From a virus, in the IMG/VR virus record IMGVR_UViG_3300000956_000001, positions 18,630 to 82,629 of that record: a DNA stretch of 64,000 nucleotides. One strand, 5' to 3'. This document shows, in pieces, positions 56,739-64,000 of the stretch (the first letter of the stretch is position 1; every line of letters begins with the position of its first letter). The notes beneath the pieces are model-generated. The model ran no database searches and had not been told where the DNA came from. It was given only the letters and a program-made list of their open reading frames with translations. Made by a program: the position numbers and the translations under genes.

Positions 56739-58082
56739 ATGGGTTTCAGTTCCCAGTCGGGTAGCGTCGCCGTCCGTACACAGTCGGTAGCGGCCACCTT
56801 CCCGGCAGACTTTGCAAGTGCTGCTGTGGCGATGAAGCTGAAGACGGGCGCCCTGGCTGCGAACCGCGATCTGCTCATTCCCGACCCCGAGATTGGTGGA
56901 GGCCGCGACGTTGTCGACGCCTTCCTTGGCGGTGTGACGTTCACCGGCGACTACGAGTTCTACGTTCGACTCGAAGGTCTTCAGACCCTTCTCAAGGCTG
57001 CATTCGGTACTGAGTACATCGGTCCCGGTGGCGTCAACGAGAAGGAAACGCTCACGATGACGGGCTCGCCTACCGGCGGCACCTTCACCCTGACGTACTC
57101 GGCTCAGACGACTGGTCCGATTCCGTACAACGCAACAGCGGCCCAGGTTCAGCAGGCGCTTATTGCCCTGTCGAACATTGGTCCCGGTGACGTTATGGTC
57201 AGCGGCGGTCCGTTCCCGGCGACCCCGATCGTGGTTGACTTTACCGGCACCCTGTCTGGCACTGTGGCTGGCGCTCCGCTGACATCTACTGACGTTGGCC
57301 TGACTGGTGGCACCTCGCCAGCTGTGGGCGAGGTTCGGACCGTTATTGGACTGAGCAACGTTGGCACGTACCAGCACCTGTTCGTTCCGTTGGACTCCTC
57401 GCAGCTGCCGATGCTTGGTATCGAGGAGAATGTCGGCGGCGGCTTTGATGTGTTCAGGTACCGCGATGCTGTCGTGAATACCCTGCACTTCGAGTCGGAG
57501 GCCAACGGTTACCTCATGGGTACCGCTGGCATCATCGCGCGGCTTCAGGATGCGCAGGCATCACCGGTTGACGTCAGTACGCTGTACGACAACCTCGATT
57601 TGATCGTGGGCACCAACATCACTGTCACCTTTGGTGGCGTGAGCCTGGCGGCCAAGTCTTTCAATTTCGACTACAACAACAACTTCGCGGCGGACGACTT
57701 CCGCCTCGGCAGCTTCTACATCGGTGACCTCACTCCGAAGCGGCGCGAGCTGACCATCGGCGTGAACATTCGCGAGCAGGACAAGACGCTGTGGCGTCAG
57801 GCGACCTATGGCTCGTCTGCTGCGACTGCCGTCGGTGGAACGATCACCAAGTCCAATGTCACGATCACCGCGAGCACGTACAGCACCATTCCGGGCTCGT
57901 CTCCTGCGTTGGCCTACTCGATTACGATCGTCATGCCGAAGTGTGCACTGAAGCCGTACGGCCTCAGTGTCAGCGGCGACGACATCATGGAGTCGGACAT
58001 CGAGTTCCAGGCACTTCGGCCGCTCATCACTGAGCCGCTGTGCTACGTTAAGATCATCAACGCTCGCGCCACCACGGCGTAA
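56739..58082 (+). CDS. Major tail tube protein with inserted beta domain, 447 aa
   Basis: N-terminal and C-terminal parts (KSFNFDYNNNFAADDFRLGS, FYIGDLTPKRRELTIGVNIR) form a tail-tube fold. An insertion at about 101-195 (GTFTLT, NATAAQVQQALIALSNIGPG, VSGGPFP) matches the inserted domain of the decoration protein. It probably projects from the tail surface. The gene order (tube, chaperones, tape measure) is standard. Confidence 0.8.
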   Translation: MGFSSQSGSVAVRTQSVAATFPADFASAAVAMKLKTGALAANRDLLIPDPEIGGGRDVVDAFLGGVTFTGDYEFYVRLEGLQTLLKAAFGTEYIGPGGVNEKETLTMTGSPTGGTFTLTYSAQTTGPIPYNATAAQVQQALIALSNIGPGDVMVSGGPFPATPIVVDFTGTLSGTVAGAPLTSTDVGLTGGTSPAVGEVRTVIGLSNVGTYQHLFVPLDSSQLPMLGIEENVGGGFDVFRYRDAVVNTLHFESEANGYLMGTAGIIARLQDAQASPVDVSTLYDNLDLIVGTNITVTFGGVSLAAKSFNFDYNNNFAADDFRLGSFYIGDLTPKRRELTIGVNIREQDKTLWRQATYGSSAATAVGGTITKSNVTITASTYSTIPGSSPALAYSITIVMPKCALKPYGLSVSGDDIMESDIEFQALRPLITEPLCYVKIINARATTA

Positions 58083-58095
58083 GCGTAGCAAGACT

Positions 58096-58130
58096 GGCGG
58101 CGCCCTTCTCTCAGTCAGGGGGTGCCGCCA
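58096..58130 (+). terminator. Hairpin after the tail tube gene
   Basis: Imperfect stem GGCGGCGCCC / GGGGTGCCGCC around 58097-58127 between the tube gene and the chaperone genes; probably lowers downstream expression. Confidence 0.5.
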
Positions 58131-58160
58131 CCTACTGTCAGAAGGTCTAGGAGGACCACA

Positions 58161-58712
58161 GTGGCACTGATCGATCTCGAAAACCCCAGCGAACTTCCGA
58201 TGCCCGGCCAGGAAAACTCCACCGCGGAGGACATCTACGCTGGCTACCAGGACTACTTCGGTTCCAGCAATACCGTCAAGTGGTACTTCCCGGACGGCAA
58301 GCAGTACATCGAGTTCCAGCCCATGAACGAGGGCAAGCGCGCGAAGTATGAGTCCGGCACCTCGCGCGATGTCCGCTTCAACCGGCGCACCGATGACGCT
58401 GCGATCCGCATGGACGCTGCGGCAGACCGGAAGACGCTCGTGGTAGAGTCCGTCGTCGGCTGGCACGTCGTCAGCTTCAAGAACGGACGCCCGGAGCCCC
58501 TGCCGTTCTCGATCGGTTCTCCCGGTGCGACGTTCGATCAGTGGTACTCCAAGGCTGACCCGTCCCTCGTCAACCGGCTCGTTGACGCGATCCGCAAGGC
58601 TAACCCGTGGCTCACCGACGAGATGACGTCGGAGATGATCCGCGAGGAGATGAAGCGGCTCGAAGAGCTGCTCGCCACCGTCGAGGAGCGAGAGGCGAAG
58701 GAAAAAAACTAG
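58161..58712 (+). CDS. Tail assembly chaperone G, 183 aa
   Basis: GTG start after AGGAGGACCACA. The middle binds the tape measure in this class; the C-terminal helix is charged (MIREEMKRLEELLATVEERE). It ends at a TAG three bases after a slippery A-AAA-AAC (58703-58709), where a -1 shift makes the longer GT form. Confidence 0.8.
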   Translation: MALIDLENPSELPMPGQENSTAEDIYAGYQDYFGSSNTVKWYFPDGKQYIEFQPMNEGKRAKYESGTSRDVRFNRRTDDAAIRMDAAADRKTLVVESVVGWHVVSFKNGRPEPLPFSIGSPGATFDQWYSKADPSLVNRLVDAIRKANPWLTDEMTSEMIREEMKRLEELLATVEEREAKEKN

Positions 58713-58975
58713 AGGAGCAGGTGTACCTCTTCGTTAGGGGTAAGGAAGTTCCAAACCCCTGTACTGCAATTCGCATGTTTGCCCTGTGCGACGCAATGAA
58801 GTGGTCACACCTGCCCACTGCTGGTGGCCTGTACGATCAGGATCCAGCATTGCTTGATGCGTTTCGTTTTATCTTTGCTGAACGTGGCAAGGAACAAGAC
58901 CGTGAACGCAAGAAGACAGAGAAAGAAGCTGCGGCAAAGAGTGGTCGGGGAAGACCTCTTGGCCGCGCACGGTAA
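58161..58975 (+). CDS. Tail assembly chaperone GT (programmed -1 frameshift product)
   Basis: At A-AAA-AAC (58703-58709) ribosomes can slip by -1 and continue as KKLEEQVYLFVRGKEVPNPC to the stop at 58975, adding 89 residues. This is the classic G/GT arrangement of siphophages; the two forms are needed at a set ratio to fold the tape measure. The frameshifted part is basic at its C-terminus (AAAKSGRGRPLGRAR). Confidence 0.8.
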
Positions 58976-59017
58976 TACAGCCCCTCCATCGCTAGACGGC
59001 GACGGAGGGGCTGTATT
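58974..59017 (+). terminator. Strong hairpin after chaperone genes
   Basis: 14-base perfect arms (58974-58987 and 59004-59017), 16-base loop, then ATTCTATC. It separates the chaperones from the tape measure. Confidence 0.65.
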
Positions 59018-59078
59018 ATTCTATCACCTGTCGGGCACATGAGGCCCATGGTGGATCTAAAGATCCGAGGCGGGTCTC

Positions 59079-62000
59079 TTGAATACTTACATGAACATTA
59101 CGGTGCGGGTTCTGACTGCACAGGCTCGCGGCATGATTGCCGCGTTGCAGCGTCAGATCGCTGCACTAAACTTTGCCAATGCTGCAAACAGCGCACGCGC
59201 TTTCGGCGGTGCGCTCGGAGGCATTGGCATTGCTCGCTTTGGTAGCCAGATGCAATGGCTCGGTCGCCAGATTGAGTACAACTTCACCCTACCGATTGTG
59301 CTAGCTGGCGCCGCCATAACAAAGATGGCGTTGAATCAGGAGAAAGCTCTCACTCGAATCAAGAAGGTCTATGGTGACGGTGCGCGCGATGCACAGTTCT
59401 ATGCTCGCGAGATTAAGGCACTTGAGCAGGCTTTTGTTGCATTGTCTAACCAGTTTGGTATCGCCCAGGCTGATGTACTGAACATCGCTGCCGACTGGGC
59501 GGCGGCTGGCGCCTCCGGCCTGTCGCTTGCCAAGGCTGTTCAGCTTACAATGAAGACAATGGTCCTTGGTGAGATGGAAGCCGCGACGGCCACCAAGGCG
59601 CTTATTGCAATTCAGTCTCAGTACGGGCAAACCGTAGGCGAGCTTACTGAGACTATTAACATCCTGAACATGGTTGAGAACCAAACCGGTACGTCCATGA
59701 AGGACCTGGTCGATGGCTTCTCCCGCGCAGCTGGTATTGCACGTACCGCTGGCGTAAGTGTTCGCGAACTCGCTGCCGACATTGCCGCCCTTACTCCGGC
59801 TACCGGTAGCGCTGCCAACGCTGGTAATGCACTCAAGACGATCTTCTCTCGGCTTATCTCGTCTACCACCGAGAGCTCCGAAGTAATGAAGCTCATGGGC
59901 ATCAACGTATCAGGTCTGGCCTGGCAGTCCAGTTCCGCCCAAGAGAAGCTTCTCATCTTGGCTAACTCGTTCCACGACTTGAGTGATGCACAGAAGGGTT
60001 TCGTAAGCTCCATCATTGCTAGCCGGTATCAGGTTAACCGGTTTGAAGTCTTGATGTCCGAGCTGCTTGACCCTCTTGGTTATTACAAGAAGGCAATGGA
60101 TGCAACTGCTGATAGTACACTCGTATATCAGCAGGCACAGAAAGAGCTTAACGCGGTCCTGACTTCCAGTCCACAGAGACTGAAGATCATCTGGACCACA
60201 ATGCAGAATGCCGCAACGGATATCATCCAGCCGATGATTCCGATGATCCTCTGGCTGGCGGAAGCCATTCAGAAGTTGGTTAAGGCATTCTCGGACTTGA
60301 ATCCTGCAGTCCAGAAGTTTATCTTGATGGGTCTTCTGATCATTGCGATCGTCGGTCCGGTCATCAGGATTTTTGGTGCGTTCCAGATTCTTCTGTTCGA
60401 GTTGTTCAATGTGTTTGGCCTTTTGATTAGGCCAATCTTCATACTCACTCGTGCACTTGCCTATCTGATTTACTTGCCTATTGTGGCGACGCTTGGCCTG
60501 TGGGGAATGGCTTGGCGTGCGCTAATTGCAACAATCTTCCTTATCCCAAGTGCCATTCGCGCTGCAGCACTTGGGATGCTGTACCTCACACGCTTTGTGC
60601 CAGTAATCGTTGGAATTTGGCAAGCTGGTCTTACCGTTCTGCAGATTATTACGATCCAGTTCGCAGCAACGATGGGTCTTATCTGGCGCGGCGGTATGGC
60701 TGCGATTCAGACGATTGTACTTCTTGGCGTAGCAAGGCTCGGCGTAATCTGGCGTGCAGGTCTAGCTGGAATTCAAGCAATCATTCTTGCTGGCGTCGTC
60801 CAGATCGGCGTAATCTGGCGTGCAGGTCTTGCCGCAATCCAGGCGGCAATTATTGCATTCGCTGTATGGTCTGGCGTAATCTGGCGTCTCATTACCATGA
60901 ACCCTGTCTTGTTGTTTCAGGCAATGTTCATTGGTATTATTGCTGTGTTCTCGCGCGCCATTCCAGCCATCCGTGCTGCATCTACTGCAGTAATGGCAGC
61001 ACTGACGGGACCATGGGGCATCGCCCTGTCTGCACTCGTAATTCTTGTCGCAGTGTTTTGGAAGCAGATCCAGAAGATCTTCCAGAATGCAGCGAGCTGG
61101 TTTACGGGCAACGGCAAGCAGATGGCAAGCGTATTCTCGCCACTTGCTAAGGCTGCACAGGCTGTTCAGCGCGTTGTAATCAAGGCGTTCAATGCGTTGC
61201 CTCAGGGTATTCAGAATGCGCTGTTGGCAGTCGTGCGCACGGTAGCTGCTGCCGCGAAGGCCGTATACTCGTGGATGAGCTACATCAATCCTTGGGCTCG
61301 CCACTCACCAAGCCTTGTCGAGAACGTTACGACAGGTGTTGCGGAGATTGCTCGCCAGTACGAGTCACTGACCGGTATTGGGTCTGCCTTCGCGCGCGCT
61401 GCTGATGACCTTGAGATCTTCGCTGCGGCCACGCTGGCTGTTAATCGAAGTGCTGAGGCGAACCACTACGCCGAGATTCGTGCTGATCTACTTGCTATGG
61501 CTGCGGATGCGGTACCTGCATTCGATCGTCTTATCAAGGAACTGTACGAGCTTGAGGATCAGCTCAAGTCCATCGAAACGACGATGGAGGCGCAGGAGGC
61601 TGTTGTTGACAGTCTCAAGGATCACCTCGACGAAGCAAACGCTGCACTAGACATGCAGAAAGATATCCTTCAGAAGATGAAGGATGAGGCTGACGGCTAC
61701 CAGGACACGATTAACAAGATCAATGGTGACCTGGAAGTCCTGACTGGTTCCCGTGAGGCGCTCCGTACAGCAGGTGCTGGTTCTGAGATTCTTGGTCCGA
61801 TGGACGAACAGATCAAGAAGATGAAGGAGCAGCGCAAGGGAGTTGATGACCAGCTTAAGGCTGCACAAAAGGCATACCAGGATCAGAAGAAGCTAGTTGA
61901 TGAGCTTACGGCCGCGCGCGACAAGCTTCAGGCTAGTTATGACGAAGAGAAGAAGAAGCTTGACGCGATCTCTGATGCGTATGGAAAGATTAAGGATCGC

Positions 62001-63884
62001 ATCAGTGATATTACTAGCGCCATCAGTGACTTCGCTTCTGCAGTGCAACAGCTTGAGGCTGACAAGGGTAAGGGCGGCGGTGGCCTAGCTGATCAGTTCA
62101 ATGCTGGCGCTGGTGCCGACTTTGAGGACGTTGGCGGTACTGGTCGTGTCGGTCGCGAGGGCGGCATCGGGGATCAGGCCGCAGAGATTGAAGCATTCAC
62201 CAAGAAGCTTCAGGATGAAACCAAGAAGATGTTCGGCATGTTCAACTTCTTGGATCCGATCAAGAAGGGTTGGAACGCAGCTTGGGGTTGGATTAAGACC
62301 ACCTTCGGTCCGCTTGCGAGCATGATCGGAGACTTCATTGCAAGCTTGTTCGTTGGAGTTGGAAATCCGCTTGATACTGAAGCACTCATGCAGGGCTTCA
62401 ATTCATTCACAGAGGGTCTAAAGTCTCTTGGTGAAGGTATTAAGGGATTCTTTGAGGCTGCCTGGCGATTGATTGGCCCACCTCTCATGGAGTTGTGGGA
62501 AGTAATCAAGACGGCGTTTGACGATGCCATGGCTCAGATCTCTCCGCAGATCATTAAGTTCAAGGAACTGTGGGAGCCACTTCAGAAGCTTTGGATGGAG
62601 ATCGTTCCAGTCCTTAAGGTGTTGGGTGCAATTGTTGGTGGCGTGCTTCTGCTTGCCTTCACGTTGATTGTTAATGTACTTAAGAATGCACTCGGTCCAA
62701 TCATTAACTGGATCATCGATGTTATCAAGTCGTTGATCCAGATCATCCGTGGTATCATCGAGATTATTGTCGGTGTCTTTACGGGTGACTGGGAACTTGC
62801 TTGGCAGGGCGTTAAGGATATCTTCATTGGTATCTGGAACATCATTTGGTCAACCTTGAAGAACGTTGTCCTTCTCATCTGGGGTATCATCAAGGGACTT
62901 GTTGAAGGTATTGTAGACTTCTTCGTGTGGTTGTGGGATGAGCTGGTCGGCCACTCGATTGTTCCTGATATCGTGAATGGCGTAATCTTCTGGTTCGAGC
63001 TTCTGTCATCAGTCCTGAAGGTGATCTGGGAAGCAATCGTTGCCGTTGCACTGTGGGTTTGGCAGAATGGGCTGAAGCCAATCTGGGATGGCATTGTTGC
63101 CACCTGGAACTGGGTAGTTGACCAGATTAAGAATGGCGTCGAGAACTGGAAGCAGAAGTTCGAGCAACTGAAGGCTATCGCAAGTAGCCTCTGGGAGCGC
63201 TACAAGGATGTTGTTGGCTGGATCAAGGACAAGTTCCTTGAACTGGTTAGCAATGCTCGTGACGTGGTGTCGCAGGTGCTGGGTTGGATTGACACCTTCA
63301 TGAGCAAGGTTCTTGGAATCAAGACCAACCTTAGGAATGCCTTTAACGGAATGTTCGACGGCATGAAGGATGCCTTCAAGAGTGCCGTTAACTGGATCAT
63401 CGGCAAGTGGAATGGACTGTCATTCGGTGTCGGGCCATTCAGTGCTGATACTCCTAACATTGACTTCCTGGCCCGTGGCGGCAAGACAAACGGACCTGCC
63501 GTCGTAGGCGAGGGTAATCCGAACTTTGCTGAGTATGTCATTCCGACGGATCCACGATATCGGAAGCGCGCGTGGGAACTGTTTGATCAGCTTGCCTCTG
63601 ACCTTGGTGTTGATAATCTTCTTGGTAGCGGCGGCACAATGAAGCAGTTCGGTCAGGCGCTTAGTCGTGGGATTGTCGGAGATAAGATCCAATTCTACGC
63701 TAGCGGTGGCGTGCTGGGTAACGGTAGGGTTCGTGGTAGCTCGCGAGGTGGAGTGGTTGTTATCGCTCCGCAGGAGCACACAGAGATTCACTTCCACGGA
63801 AATATTGAACTTCCGAACATCAAGAATGGTAACGACGCCGAAGAGTTTGTGAAGAACTTGCGCGCGCTCGTTGGAAAGCTTTAG
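59079..63884 (+). CDS. Tape measure protein, 1601 aa
   Basis: Sets tail length and is injected. TTG at 59079 (GAGG 8 bases upstream) or the ATG at 59091 could start it. N-terminal coiled coil (AQARGMIAALQRQIAALNFA), a conserved early region (RIKKVYGDGARDAQFYAREI), hydrophobic segments (about residues 385-640) with tandem repeats of GVIWRAGLA, a central charged coiled coil (830-1000), and more hydrophobic helices further on. About 1.5 angstroms per residue gives a tail near 240 nm. The C-terminus contains HFHGNIELPNI. Confidence 0.85.
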   Translation: MNTYMNITVRVLTAQARGMIAALQRQIAALNFANAANSARAFGGALGGIGIARFGSQMQWLGRQIEYNFTLPIVLAGAAITKMALNQEKALTRIKKVYGDGARDAQFYAREIKALEQAFVALSNQFGIAQADVLNIAADWAAAGASGLSLAKAVQLTMKTMVLGEMEAATATKALIAIQSQYGQTVGELTETINILNMVENQTGTSMKDLVDGFSRAAGIARTAGVSVRELAADIAALTPATGSAANAGNALKTIFSRLISSTTESSEVMKLMGINVSGLAWQSSSAQEKLLILANSFHDLSDAQKGFVSSIIASRYQVNRFEVLMSELLDPLGYYKKAMDATADSTLVYQQAQKELNAVLTSSPQRLKIIWTTMQNAATDIIQPMIPMILWLAEAIQKLVKAFSDLNPAVQKFILMGLLIIAIVGPVIRIFGAFQILLFELFNVFGLLIRPIFILTRALAYLIYLPIVATLGLWGMAWRALIATIFLIPSAIRAAALGMLYLTRFVPVIVGIWQAGLTVLQIITIQFAATMGLIWRGGMAAIQTIVLLGVARLGVIWRAGLAGIQAIILAGVVQIGVIWRAGLAAIQAAIIAFAVWSGVIWRLITMNPVLLFQAMFIGIIAVFSRAIPAIRAASTAVMAALTGPWGIALSALVILVAVFWKQIQKIFQNAASWFTGNGKQMASVFSPLAKAAQAVQRVVIKAFNALPQGIQNALLAVVRTVAAAAKAVYSWMSYINPWARHSPSLVENVTTGVAEIARQYESLTGIGSAFARAADDLEIFAAATLAVNRSAEANHYAEIRADLLAMAADAVPAFDRLIKELYELEDQLKSIETTMEAQEAVVDSLKDHLDEANAALDMQKDILQKMKDEADGYQDTINKINGDLEVLTGSREALRTAGAGSEILGPMDEQIKKMKEQRKGVDDQLKAAQKAYQDQKKLVDELTAARDKLQASYDEEKKKLDAISDAYGKIKDRISDITSAISDFASAVQQLEADKGKGGGGLADQFNAGAGADFEDVGGTGRVGREGGIGDQAAEIEAFTKKLQDETKKMFGMFNFLDPIKKGWNAAWGWIKTTFGPLASMIGDFIASLFVGVGNPLDTEALMQGFNSFTEGLKSLGEGIKGFFEAAWRLIGPPLMELWEVIKTAFDDAMAQISPQIIKFKELWEPLQKLWMEIVPVLKVLGAIVGGVLLLAFTLIVNVLKNALGPIINWIIDVIKSLIQIIRGIIEIIVGVFTGDWELAWQGVKDIFIGIWNIIWSTLKNVVLLIWGIIKGLVEGIVDFFVWLWDELVGHSIVPDIVNGVIFWFELLSSVLKVIWEAIVAVALWVWQNGLKPIWDGIVATWNWVVDQIKNGVENWKQKFEQLKAIASSLWERYKDVVGWIKDKFLELVSNARDVVSQVLGWIDTFMSKVLGIKTNLRNAFNGMFDGMKDAFKSAVNWIIGKWNGLSFGVGPFSADTPNIDFLARGGKTNGPAVVGEGNPNFAEYVIPTDPRYRKRAWELFDQLASDLGVDNLLGSGGTMKQFGQALSRGIVGDKIQFYASGGVLGNGRVRGSSRGGVVVIAPQEHTEIHFHGNIELPNIKNGNDAEEFVKNLRALVGKL

Positions 63885-63892
63885 GAGTCTGA

Positions 63893-64000
63893 ATGCCTAG
63901 CGCAACGATTAGTAACCTTGGTTTCACGGCGCAGTTTGCGCCGCAGATCAAGCGCGCCACGGCGACTCTCTCCGATGGCTCCGTTGTTGCAATGGTTCCT
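63893..64000 (+). CDS. Start of a distal tail protein (cut by window)
   Basis: ATG at 63893 with TAGGAGTCTGA upstream (the stop of the tape measure). Only 36 codons are visible (ISNLGFTAQFAPQIKRATAT). Position after the tape measure suggests a distal tail/minor tail protein. Confidence 0.55.
   Translation, partial: MPSATISNLGFTAQFAPQIKRATATLSDGSVVAMVP

Overview
The window is part of a large tailed double-stranded DNA phage (Caudoviricetes). Most genes are short, tightly packed and often overlap by 4 bases (ATGA or GTGA). Codon use is moderately GC-rich and several starts are GTG or TTG. The virion block is that of a long-tailed siphovirus, with a 1601-residue tape measure. The gene set (sliding clamp, SNF2 helicase, archaeo-eukaryotic primase, MoxR ATPase with vWA proteins, many tiny membrane proteins) resembles the large siphoviruses of actinobacteria such as Streptomyces. 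The host is an inference.

Layout. (1) 1-26.8 kb, minus strand: replication and regulation genes. These are a sliding clamp (cut by the window edge), a DnaQ-type exonuclease, an SNF2 helicase, an SSB-like protein, a tyrosine recombinase, a 980-residue HEXXH/vWA protein beside a MoxR-type AAA+ ATPase, a second TerF-like vWA protein, and about sixteen single-span membrane microproteins. (2) 26.5-30.2 kb: a tRNA-like gene with a 54-base insertion in its anticodon loop, about 1.2 kb without genes, a 371-residue protein behind three tandem promoters, and a compact tRNA-Thr candidate. (3) 30.4-37.7 kb, minus strand: small unknown genes inside an array of end-to-end units. Each unit is bounded by its own 23-36 base inverted repeat, and most genes in the block carry the same AAGGTGG ribosome-binding sequence. 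(4) 37.7-40.2 kb: noncoding, with five 20-base iterons at an exact 33-base period inside a large palindrome, plus CCCCGAAACC and TTTAGGG-like repeats. This is a candidate replication origin or partition site. (5) 40.2-44.3 kb, minus strand: a primase and helicase operon. (6) 44.5-64 kb, plus strand: virion genes in standard order, from terminase and portal through capsid and tail tube to the frameshifted tail chaperones, the tape measure and the start of a distal tail gene.

How it works together. The left block and the primase operon supply a nearly complete phage replisome without a recognisable polymerase in this window. Promoters of the form TTGNNN-17/18-TANNNT recur on the minus strand, and two of them place the start codon at or next to the predicted transcription start (leaderless mRNA). 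GC-rich hairpins separate operons.

The most novel features are the inverted-repeat-bounded gene units, the HEXXH-vWA/MoxR/TerF-vWA group and the 33-base phased iterons. All functional statements rest on motifs read by eye; no database search was possible.
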